From a virus: 38,061 nucleotides of DNA. Every line of letters starts with the position of its first letter. Positions within the stretch are counted from its first letter, which is position 1. Position numbers and translations under genes: made by a program. The notes beneath the pieces are model-generated. The model ran no database searches. It saw nothing but the letters and a program-made list of their open reading frames with translations, and was not told the DNA's origin. The stretch lies in the IMG/VR virus record IMGVR_UViG_3300025151_000116, positions 1 through 38,061 of that record, one strand, 5' to 3'. Shown here piece after piece: positions 1 through 7,700 of this stretch.

Positions 1-84
1 CGTTATTGGGCATGCAAGCATTTGTGGGCAGGTAAAGGTGGAAGCACCAAGTCTTCTCCAAAATCAAAAAGAGGTAAATACTAA
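1..84 (+). CDS. Partial hypothetical protein, C-terminal 27 residues
   Basis: An open frame enters from the left edge and stops with TAA at 82-84. The visible tail contains WACKHLWAGKGG followed by a Ser/Lys-rich end (KSSPKSKRGKY). The rest of the gene lies outside the window, so no function can be given. The stop is 12 nt before the next start, and the basic C-terminal tail matches the basic character of the next genes, so this is probably the end of a gene in the same operon. Confidence 0.5.
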   Translation, partial: RYWACKHLWAGKGGSTKSSPKSKRGKY

Positions 85-96
85 AAACATATAATT

Positions 97-801
97 ATGT
101 CAATACCAGGTAAAAAGAAAAAAGTAACAAATCAACAAGCAAGCTCTGAGATTTCGAGAAGACTATCTAATACATTACCGTCTTTTTCAAGGGGTGAAGA
201 TAGAAGATACCCGTATCTTTCAAGCAAGTTTAATCTAAATAGACCCAACATACAAGACCCTTTTGCTAGAAGAGGTCCAGGCCAAAGAACATACAAGTAC
301 TCTATAAACGACGGGTCAGGAACCTCTAGAGTAGGCCAAGACACTCATGCTTTAGAACGTAAGTATAAGCAAGACCAAGCCTTGAAAGGTAAATATATTA
401 CTGACATGAGAGCTGTAAGAAAACCAGCAGAAAAACAAGCTAAAATTTCTGCTAAATTCACAGGAGACTACAAAAAGGGTATTTATAAGGCATCTAAATT
501 ATTAGCGCAAGGAAAAGAAAGTGAAGCAGATGATATGATGGCTAATCTAAAATCAACAGCATATAGAGCTCATGCTTATGGACACCCAGAAGCTGGCGGC
601 AAAAAAAGGGATAGACAAGTTGTAGCAGAGCAATTTAGAACTTTAGAAAAACTTTCTAGCGCATATTATAGCCCAAGAATACGTCAGCAAGCTAAAAATA
701 TGACTAAAGGAGTTCAAATGTCAAGTGTTAAAATTACTGCTCCTGATGCAAAAGAAATAAACGCTTCTTTAAGAAGTTTAACATCTAGAAAGAAAAAATA
801 A
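97..801 (+). CDS. Hypothetical basic phage protein, 234 aa
   Basis: I do not recognise this protein. It is strongly basic throughout, starting MSIPGKKKKVTNQQ and ending SLTSRKKK. It contains many Lys, Arg and Gln residues, a charged probably helical centre (residues 85-150) and no hydrophobic segment long enough to cross a membrane. The composition would suit a nucleic-acid-binding or internal virion protein, but that is inference only. The ATG follows an A/T-rich leader (AAAAACATATAATT), as is common in Bacteroidetes genes. It lies 12 nt after the preceding partial gene and 1 nt before the next small open frame, so it is almost certainly cotranscribed with them. Confidence 0.75.
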   Translation: MSIPGKKKKVTNQQASSEISRRLSNTLPSFSRGEDRRYPYLSSKFNLNRPNIQDPFARRGPGQRTYKYSINDGSGTSRVGQDTHALERKYKQDQALKGKYITDMRAVRKPAEKQAKISAKFTGDYKKGIYKASKLLAQGKESEADDMMANLKSTAYRAHAYGHPEAGGKKRDRQVVAEQFRTLEKLSSAYYSPRIRQQAKNMTKGVQMSSVKITAPDAKEINASLRSLTSRKKK

Positions 802-802
802 C

Positions 803-904
803 ATGGGGAAATTTTTTGTAAATTTGGGACTTAAGATACAGGCTTTTTGGAAGAAGTTTGTAGTAGGGTACAATAAATGTATCGAAAAACTAAAAATAAA
901 GTAA
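803..904 (+). CDS. Possible small protein, 33 aa
   Basis: An ATG one base after the preceding stop opens a 33-codon frame ending TAA at 902-904, and the next gene's ATG starts one base later. The product (MGKFFVNLGLKIQAFWKKF at its N-terminus) is amphipathic and basic with Phe and Trp residues. It has no recognisable domain. It fills the gap between two genes exactly and fits the tight spacing of the operon, which is the main support. It could be a chance frame. Confidence 0.45.
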   Translation: MGKFFVNLGLKIQAFWKKFVVGYNKCIEKLKIK

Positions 905-905
905 A

Positions 906-1061
906 ATGGCTGATAAAGGACTAGGCGATACTATAGAGAGATTCACGACAGCTACTGGTGTGAAAAAGGTTGCTGAAACTATTTCAAAAAAAATGGGTAA
1001 ACCTTGTGGTTGCGGAGAAAGACGTGATACACTTAACAGAATGTTTCCATATAAGAAGTAA
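906..1061 (+). CDS. Small conserved CGC-motif phage protein, 51 aa
   Basis: This 51-residue protein starts MADKGLGDTIERFTTATGVK and carries a compact Cys motif (PCGCGERR, Cys34 and Cys36) followed by LNRMFPYKK at the C-terminus. From memory, small proteins combining GLGD, a T-G-[IV]-K helix, a CGC-x-x-R motif and LN-x-x-FP occur near lysis and structural genes of many phages, with no assigned function. The two cysteines are too few for a complete zinc site in a monomer. The stop codon shares its last base with the start of the next gene (TAATG), which indicates translational coupling. Confidence 0.65.
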   Translation: MADKGLGDTIERFTTATGVKKVAETISKKMGKPCGCGERRDTLNRMFPYKK

Positions 1062-1306
1062 TGTTAAGTAGAACCGCCAGATATTACCGTGAAAATCCTG
1101 AAGCTAGAAAAAAGCACAGGAAAACCTCAGCGAAGGCTCAGAAGAAAAAAGAGGCTGTTCGCAAAAGAGTTGAATGTAATTTATTTAATAGAAAAAACAA
1201 AAAGTCGAAAAAAGGGGATAAATTAGATTGCTCACATAAAGGCGGACGTTTGGTTCTGGAGTCACAGAAGAAAAACAGAGCTAGAGGTGGAGGTAAAAAA
1301 AAATAA
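1061..1306 (+). CDS. Very basic small phage protein with a DCSH motif, 81 aa
   Basis: The protein is extremely rich in Lys and Arg, with an N-terminal ARYYRENPEARKKHRKTSAK segment, a central KRVECNLFNRK segment, a DCSH motif (residues 56-59), and a C-terminal KKNRARGGGKKK tail. The order K-R-V-E, D-x-S-H, then N-R resembles short basic phage proteins I have seen, none with a proven function. Cys39, Cys57 and His59 could bind a metal, but a fourth ligand is not obvious. Nucleic-acid binding is an inference from charge alone. It overlaps by one base with the genes on both sides (TAATG junctions). Confidence 0.7.
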   Translation: MLSRTARYYRENPEARKKHRKTSAKAQKKKEAVRKRVECNLFNRKNKKSKKGDKLDCSHKGGRLVLESQKKNRARGGGKKK

Positions 1307-1476
1307 TGAATTTGGATAGTAAAATATCATTTTTTGCAGGATACGTCTTCACGGCAGTATCATCGATAAGTCTTTTAGGGTTAGTTCAAGCAGCGCTGCT
1401 TGGGTTGATAGGTGGTTTTTTTGGTCTATTAGGCAAAGAACTTTTCTATATCCTAAGAGGTAAAATAAAGAAATGA
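1306..1476 (+). CDS. Small membrane protein, holin-like, 56 aa
   Basis: The open frame runs from ATG at 1306 to TGA at 1474-1476. The product has a short charged N-terminus (MNLDSK), then a nearly continuous hydrophobic stretch at about residues 9-50 that could form one or two membrane helices (rich in Gly, Leu, Phe and Ala). It ends with the basic tail RGKIKK. Size, topology and position directly before an endolysin suggest a holin or holin modulator. The start shares a base with the preceding stop, and the TGA overlaps the amidase ATG (ATGA), so the two are translationally coupled. No sequence family is assignable. It could also be an antiholin to the larger holin-like protein after the amidase. 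Confidence 0.6.
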   Translation: MNLDSKISFFAGYVFTAVSSISLLGLVQAALLGLIGGFFGLLGKELFYILRGKIKK

Positions 1477-1880
1477 GAAAAATAGATAAGATAATAGTAC
1501 ACTGCTCTGCAACACCAGAAGGCAGAGATGTTTCTGCGGCTACTATTGACAAGTGGCACAAGGAAAGAGGCTGGTCTGGTATTGGCTACCATTACGTAGT
1601 TAGACTAGATGGCTCTATTGAATATGGCAGAATGGTGGATAAAGTTGGAGCTCATTGCAAGGGACACAACAAGTCTTCTATTGGAATTTGCTACATAGGA
1701 GGTTGTGATTCCGATATGAACGCTAAAGACACCAGGACACCTCAGCAGATAGCTAGTATGCTAGAACTTATCAGAATATTAAAAAAACTGCATCCAGGCG
1801 TAGAGGTATTTGGACACAGAGACTTCTCTACCAAAGAGTGCCCAAGCTTCGATGCTAAAAACGAATATTGCAATGCCTAA
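1473..1880 (+). CDS. N-acetylmuramoyl-L-alanine amidase (T7-lysozyme-like endolysin)
   Basis: This 135-residue protein is a single Amidase_2 domain that cleaves the amide bond between N-acetylmuramic acid and L-alanine in peptidoglycan, releasing phage from the cell. Zinc ligands are His10 (VHCSAT), His115 (GHRDF) and Cys123 (KECPS). Tyr39 in GIGYHYVV and Lys121 match the catalytic Tyr46 and Lys128 of T7 lysozyme. All five residues keep a constant offset of 7 from T7 numbering, so the active site is complete. The N-terminus is about 7 residues shorter than T7 lysozyme, whose N-terminal region contacts T7 RNA polymerase, so that regulatory role is unlikely here. There is no signal peptide, so export should depend on a holin. 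It lies between two membrane proteins with overlaps on both sides. Confidence 0.93.
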   Translation: MRKIDKIIVHCSATPEGRDVSAATIDKWHKERGWSGIGYHYVVRLDGSIEYGRMVDKVGAHCKGHNKSSIGICYIGGCDSDMNAKDTRTPQQIASMLELIRILKKLHPGVEVFGHRDFSTKECPSFDAKNEYCNA

Positions 1881-2316
1881 GAAAAAATTTAAAGATACTA
1901 AAGTAGGTCAATTTCTATTAAAAAAATTGCCTGGAATAGTTGGAGATGTTCTACCCGATAAAGGTGCATTGGGTATTGTAAAGAACCTAATTGATAATGA
2001 CCCAGAAGTTTCTCCAGAAGAAAAAGCTCAAATGCACGATGAGCTTGTAAAACTTTATGAGTTAGAGGTTGCAGACAGGGATTCTGCTAGAAAAAGAGAG
2101 GTAGAGGTTAAGAAGACTGGCGACTATGACTTTATGATGTTAGCTACTGGAATATCAGGGCTAGCTTCGTTTATATTTATTATATACGCAGTGGTTTATG
2201 AGCCAGGCGTTTTAGAGAATGATTTATTCGTACATTTAATGGGTATGGTTGAGGGTGTTGTTATCAGCAATATATTTGCATACTACTACGGTACAAGCGC
2301 TCAAAACAGAAAATAG
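1873..2316 (+). CDS. Holin-like protein of the 3TMs type, 147 aa
   Basis: I choose the ATG at 1873, which overlaps the amidase stop, over an earlier in-frame ATG at 1810 deep inside the amidase gene. From this start the N-terminus is MPKKKFKDTKVGQFLLKKLP, with a Gly-rich segment, an acidic helix, and ADRDSARKRE at residues 67-76. The D-R-D-S-A-R signature and the following hydrophobic region resemble the Holin_3TMs family. Two clear membrane segments lie at about residues 88-109 and 119-139, and the first 40 residues may form a peripheral third one. The expected role is to permeabilise the inner membrane so that the amidase reaches the cell wall. The gene ends with TAG and is followed by a 55-nt gap holding a promoter-like box. 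Confidence 0.75.
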   Translation: MPKKKFKDTKVGQFLLKKLPGIVGDVLPDKGALGIVKNLIDNDPEVSPEEKAQMHDELVKLYELEVADRDSARKREVEVKKTGDYDFMMLATGISGLASFIFIIYAVVYEPGVLENDLFVHLMGMVEGVVISNIFAYYYGTSAQNRK

Positions 2317-2317
2317 G

Positions 2318-2351
2318 TTTACTTTTTGCTTTTATTAAAATATTATCTTTG
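2318..2351 (+). promoter_or_regulatory. Bacteroidetes-type promoter before the fibre genes
   Basis: TATCTTTG at 2344-2351 matches the Bacteroidetes -7 box TANNTTTG exactly. A TTTA at 2318-2321 lies 22 nt upstream and a TTTG at 2325-2328 lies 15 nt upstream; either could serve as the weaker -33 element. The box ends 20 nt before the ATG at 2372, in the only real gap between the lysis and fibre genes. Confidence 0.6.
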
Positions 2352-2371
2352 CATAAACGTATTCAAACTTT

Positions 2372-3040
2372 ATGGCAAGAATAAGCACTTATGCTTTAGA
2401 TACGAATGTAACTAAGAATGATAAGGTCATTGGAACGGACTCAGCTGGGTCGGTAACCAAGAACTTTAGATTGACTGATGTTGCTGGTATTGCAAATCAA
2501 GAGATAACAGTTGCTGGACAACTTGTATATCAATTTAAACAAAATATAACAGAAGGCTCTTTGACGGATTTGTCAGATGGAACTGCTTTTTCTAATGTCT
2601 CTGGATTTAGACTTAGTGAAGTAGATATACCAGGTCATAATGTAGAGAATTTTTTACAAGAATACGAAAAGAAAAGAATCATTGTTGTAGATATAGATGA
2701 TAAAAACAAGTATGGGATTTATGATGTCGAAGATATTATAGAAGACACAAACAACCCAAACTATTATTTTTTTACATTAAACTACCATAATGGAAACGGC
2801 TCTTTGACCTTGGATAATTATTTTATTGTAGCAATGTATTCACAAGACGCTACATATAGACACAGTCAGAGCTCTGCAAGCACACAATGGACGGTAAACC
2901 ATAATTTAAACAAATTCCCATCTGTTACAGTTACTCTTTCAACAGGGCAACAAGGAATTGCAGATGTAAATTATACAGATAAAAACAATTTAACGATAAA
3001 CTTTTCAGCTGCAAAAAGCGGATATGCATACCTAAACTAA
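2372..3040 (+). CDS. Tail-associated structural protein, 222 aa
   Basis: The N-terminus (MARISTYALD, then DKVIGTDSAGSVTKNF) resembles the short attachment segments at the start of phage tail-fibre and accessory proteins. The C-terminal part contains QWTVNHNLNKFPSVTVTL, then NNLTINFSAAKSGYAYLN. From memory this order is a recurring beta-rich terminal domain of phage fibre or baseplate accessory proteins. A virion-surface role is inferred from this and from position, directly upstream of two large fibre genes. There is no signal peptide or membrane segment. The 55-nt upstream gap carries a Bacteroidetes-type -7 box, so this is probably the first gene of the fibre transcript. The exact target and assembly position are unknown. 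Confidence 0.65.
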   Translation: MARISTYALDTNVTKNDKVIGTDSAGSVTKNFRLTDVAGIANQEITVAGQLVYQFKQNITEGSLTDLSDGTAFSNVSGFRLSEVDIPGHNVENFLQEYEKKRIIVVDIDDKNKYGIYDVEDIIEDTNNPNYYFFTLNYHNGNGSLTLDNYFIVAMYSQDATYRHSQSSASTQWTVNHNLNKFPSVTVTLSTGQQGIADVNYTDKNNLTINFSAAKSGYAYLN

Positions 3041-3047
3041 TAACACC

Positions 3048-4754
3048 ATGGCTATAAAATTTTTAAATCACTTAGACTTAACACAAAACGAGATTCAGAA
3101 TACCGCTCTGCATAATACAGAGTCTTCTGATATTACAACGCCTGTAGATGGACAGATTATATTTGATAATGGTTCGGGTGTAAACAAACTAAAGTATTAC
3201 GATGGCTCATCTTGGGTTTCAGTTGGCAGTTCTTATTCTCACCCGACTCATACAGCCCTTACAATAGACCTTGACGCTACTGGAGCTTCAGTCATAAGTA
3301 CAATTGATTTTACGAGTGATGGTCTTGGTCACGTGACTTCTGCAACCGCAACAACCAGAACTTTAACGCTATCTGATTTAGGTTACACGGGTGACTCTGA
3401 CGCAAACAACTATGTTCACCCCACACATCCTGGAGATGATTTTTCAGTAGACACAGGAGCTTTAGTAGGAGCAGTTGTTGTATCAGATATTGATATTAAT
3501 GTAACTACTGATACTTTAGGGCACGTAACGGATGCTAGCGGTACTGTAGCAACAAGAACATTAACATTATCTGATTTAGGCTATACAGGTGCAACAGATG
3601 CGAATAACTACGTTCACCCTAATCACACAGGTCATGTTACTTCTACAGGAGATGGAGCAACTGTATTAACTGTTTCTGCAATTACAGGCCAAACAGCTCT
3701 TACTTCTGGATTAGCCGCTACTGATGAATTTGTTATTAGCGATAATGGTGTGATTAAGAGAATGGATGTAAGTGTTTTAGAGACTTACATGCAAAACAAT
3801 CTTACTTTTACTAGTAATACAGACGTAGATGTTAGTGTTTCTAACCTCATCACAAGATTAGGTCAGATATCTGAAAACGTAACTATTGGTGATGCATCAG
3901 ATGTTACTGTAACTATTCCTGGGGATTTAGTTGTTACTGGTACAACAACAACAAACAATGTTGAAACTATTTCTACATCAAATGGAGTTATATTTGAAGG
4001 TAATAGTGCCGATTCAAATGAATTAACGCTTTTAGCTGGCACACTTACAGCAGACCGAACTATAACACTTCCAGATGCAACTGGTACTGTTGCTTTGACG
4101 TCCGACCTTCATGATGCTGTTACACTTTCTGGTTCTTACGATTACTTGACTATATCTGGTCAGGTTATTACTTTAAATCAGATTGATTACGACACTGACA
4201 TCGCAAACACTCCTACAATTCCTACAGTTAACAACGCTACAATTACACTTGCAGCTGGTAACGCTGGTATTACAATGGATGCTGACAATTCATTCACTAC
4301 CAACCAGTCAGGAAATGAAGAGATAACAATATCTCACGCAGATACATCGTCTCAGTCATCAGTAAATAACTCAGGAAGAACATATATTCAAGATATTACT
4401 CTTGATACATTTGGACACATCACAGGAATTACTTCTGCTACAGAAACTGTAACCAACACAGACACTCAGTTAGCAACAAAAGAAGCTGATATTGATGTTT
4501 CTAATACAACATTTATAGCAAACAAAAGGGCTACAATTAATCACGCTCTTAACTCTGAAAATGTAATTGTACAGATGTACGACAAAACTACTGGAGCTGT
4601 TGTTCATGCAGACGTGGAACACACAAGCGACGGAAGTACTATTAGCAAAAATCACGTAAGAATCGAGTTTGGAGTTGTTCCAGCTAACGATATTAGAGTA
4701 ATTATGATTGACGCAAAAGACGCAGCAGCATCAGTTACTCCATCTTACTCATAA
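3048..4754 (+). CDS. Tail fibre protein with internal repeats, 568 aa
   Basis: The N-terminus MAIKFLNHLDLTQNEIQN, followed by DGQIIFDNGSGVNKLKYYDG, is a typical virion-attachment region of long fibres. The next fibre starts in a similar way (KKFLSDIELD). Two copies of a unit reading D-x-LGHVT, TRTLTLSDLGYTG, DANNYVHP occupy about residues 91-193. Later segments contain TLDTFGHITGITSATETV and Thr/Val/Asp-rich beta-strand sequence expected of a trimeric fibre shaft. The C-terminus (HVRIEFGVVPANDIRVIMID) is a compact domain. The role is probably host-surface contact or a connecting shaft. No enzymatic motif is seen. It lies 7 nt after the preceding gene and 14 nt before the giant fibre gene. Confidence 0.75.
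   Translation: MAIKFLNHLDLTQNEIQNTALHNTESSDITTPVDGQIIFDNGSGVNKLKYYDGSSWVSVGSSYSHPTHTALTIDLDATGASVISTIDFTSDGLGHVTSATATTRTLTLSDLGYTGDSDANNYVHPTHPGDDFSVDTGALVGAVVVSDIDINVTTDTLGHVTDASGTVATRTLTLSDLGYTGATDANNYVHPNHTGHVTSTGDGATVLTVSAITGQTALTSGLAATDEFVISDNGVIKRMDVSVLETYMQNNLTFTSNTDVDVSVSNLITRLGQISENVTIGDASDVTVTIPGDLVVTGTTTTNNVETISTSNGVIFEGNSADSNELTLLAGTLTADRTITLPDATGTVALTSDLHDAVTLSGSYDYLTISGQVITLNQIDYDTDIANTPTIPTVNNATITLAAGNAGITMDADNSFTTNQSGNEEITISHADTSSQSSVNNSGRTYIQDITLDTFGHITGITSATETVTNTDTQLATKEADIDVSNTTFIANKRATINHALNSENVIVQMYDKTTGAVVHADVEHTSDGSTISKNHVRIEFGVVPANDIRVIMIDAKDAAASVTPSYS
3318..3428 (+). repeat. Fibre repeat unit, copy 1
   Basis: This encodes DGLGHVTSA, then TRTLTLSDLGYTG and DANNYVHPTH. 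It is similar to the unit at 3510-3626, although many third codon positions differ, so the similarity is mainly at protein level. Confidence 0.75.
3510..3626 (+). repeat. Fibre repeat unit, copy 2
   Basis: This encodes DTLGHVTDA, then TRTLTLSDLGYTG and DANNYVHPNH. It matches the unit at 3318-3428 at protein level, with a two-residue length difference in the variable middle. Confidence 0.75.
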
Positions 4755-4768
4755 TAATTAAATAAAAT

Positions 4769-7700
4769 ATGGCCAAGAAGTTTTTAAGCGACATAGAGCT
4801 TGATGCAGGATTAGTAGATGTAAATGGTAATACAGGTACGTCAGGCCAGATATTATCTTCTACAGGCTCTAGTGTGAGCTGGGTAAACCAAGGAGATGTA
4901 GTCGCTGGAGAAGCAGATAAAGCGCTTTCACTTACTATAACAGTAAAAAACACAGAATCTGTAGCACTTACAAAAGGACAAGTGGTATGTGCTGCGCCTT
5001 CTGCAACGCCACCATCTGGAAATGTTATTGAAGTGAAACGTGCTGACAATAACGGTACGGATAGTATGCCAGCTATTGGTGTACTAAACGAAGGGTTAGA
5101 TGCGGCAGGCGGGGCAAATGATGAGGGTGAAGCCATTATGTTTGGTCGTGTTTCTGGAATCAACACATCTGCATTCTCTGTAGGTGATGAGGTGTTTGTT
5201 TCTGACACAGCTGGAGGATTAACCACTACAAAACCTACTGGAGTAAAATACATTCAGAAAGTAGGTGTTGTAATACGTGATGACGCTACTAACGGCACAA
5301 TAGAAGTATTTGGCGCTGGAAGAACAAACGACGTCCCTACACCTTTATATGTAGACCACGCTTATCAAAGACTTGGGATTGGAACACCTAGTCCGACATC
5401 TTTACTTCACGTTTTAGGTTCTCCTGTCGCTACAAGCGGTGCGCTTATTACGGCAAGAAATAGCGACGCCACCTCGTCAAATACTACTTTTGGCGGTATT
5501 ATGTTTAATTCTTCTCCCGGCACGGATTATTCTATTGGAAAATCAAATGTAAACTCAGCAACAACATTAAGTTTTAGAAACGCAAACACAGGCGCTTCTT
5601 ATATGGATATCAACTCTTCAGGCTACGTCGGGATAGGCACGGCGAGTCCTAATGCCAAACTCACAGTACAAGGAGACGATGCTGATATTTACCTTAGGTC
5701 AAATGATTATACCATAGCTCGTATTATCAATAGAGGTTCAAGTGGTACGAATCTAGATACAGGTCTGTTTTCTTTAATGATTTCAGATGGCACTAATAAT
5801 AACGTAGAATCAGTTCGTTTAGATGCTGGAGGGAACAGTTGGTTGAATGGAGGCAACGTCGGGATTGGAACGGATAGTCCAAGTTCTGCTGCTGGATTTG
5901 ATGCTAAACTACAGCTTGAGTCTGCTAACCCAATGCTTGTATACAAAGAAACTGACCAATCTACAAAATGGGAGGTTGGAGCTTGGGGAGGCAACTATGT
6001 TGTATACAATGGCACTAACGAAAGAATGCGTATTACAAGTTCGGGTAATGTAGCTATATATGAAACTTTACAATTTTTTGACGATAGCTCTACACCTTCT
6101 GCAAGTGCTTTTATTCATAGACCCTCTTCAAATACTTTAGCTTTAGGTACAAATAGCACTGAACGGATGCGCATCGACTCAAGTGGCAACGTCGGGATTA
6201 AAACTCCTAGTCCAAGCTCAGACCTTCATATAAATAATAGCAATACATTACCAGTATTAAGATTGTCTTATGAGCCAGTTGGTGGATATGGAGGAGGAGG
6301 CTCTATTAGATTTCAAGGTGGAGCTTCGGATTATGTATATGGTGATATAAGCTGGTATAATGGCTCTAGTAGAGATGCTGATTTCAATTATGCTGCTGCA
6401 GTTAGAACAATGTCGTTTAAAGTCAACGAAAGAAATACTGCTACAAATGGATATTTTAAATTCTATAATGGCTCTACTGAAGTTGCTGAGATAAACGCAG
6501 CAGGAGTATACGGAAACGTATTCTACGACCAAGGCAATACAGCTTATTATGTAAACCCTGCTTCAACTGGAAATTCATTCAATTCTTTAGGATATGCACA
6601 TATACGTGGAGGTATTACTACAGACGGAAACGCAAGGAGCTACACATGGAGAGCGTTAGAAAACACTGGGAGTTCTGGGACTAGGTATCAGAAGATAGCA
6701 AGAATAACAAGTAGTCAATCATCTAGATTTGTTATAGAGCTCGCTGGAAGAAGCACTTCTTATTCAACTCCTTATTTACCAGCAATAGGTTATATTGTGG
6801 GTCAATTAAATAATGACAATGATTATGATTTAGTGTTTTACAACCACAGTGGTGAAGATACGGTTGTTGATGAAGTGGGACAGGTTGATGTAAGTACGAC
6901 TGCCACTGATATATATATAAAGGTTTCTAGTTTTTCAGAAGTAACAGCCCATGCTCATATAAGTGATGGAACTATTGCTGTAGAAAGTACAAGCGCTGGA
7001 GGTACGGAGCCTACTAATTACGTAGTCGCAACAATTATAGAAGTATGGAATAGTAGAAACGACGGAGCAGGTTCAGGTCTTGATGCTGATTTGCTAGACG
7101 GACAACAAGCATCATATTTTATTAATACCTCAGGAACAGCACAAATTAAATCGGGTGACCTTACAGTAGACCAATTAATTACTACTAATAACGGTAACGG
7201 TGCTAATGTAAGAATTGGAGATGATGCATGGATAGGTGACACCAATGTAGCTAACACCTTACAAATACAGGGTACTTCAGATTCTACCAAAGGTTATATA
7301 GTGTTTGGAAGTAGTGATAATACTGCTTTAGGTAGAAACGGTACAGGAGCATTAACTTACGGGGGCAACACAATATGGCACGCTGGTAATGACGGCTCTG
7401 GCTCAGGGCTGGATGCTGATACTTTAGATGGACAGCACGCTTCTGATTTTGCATCATCATCACACACGCATACATGGGCTAATATATCTGGAGAGACTGC
7501 CAACTCTGTTAATGGTTGGGGAGGATTAAGACATCAAACAAATGATGGGTATATAGATTTTGGTCCAGCAAATACAAGCCACGCTCATATCTATACAGAT
7601 AGGCCTAGTTTCTATATTAATACTCCATTAATTGTGGCAGGAGGGTCTACAATTAACTCTGGAGATATAAGGGCAAACTTATTCTATGATAAAAATAATA

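Noticed and set aside
1810-1872. Earlier start for the holin-like gene
   Set aside because: It would place 70 nt of the N-terminus inside the amidase catalytic end; the ATG at 1873 gives the MPKKKF start and the compact overlap typical of this cassette.
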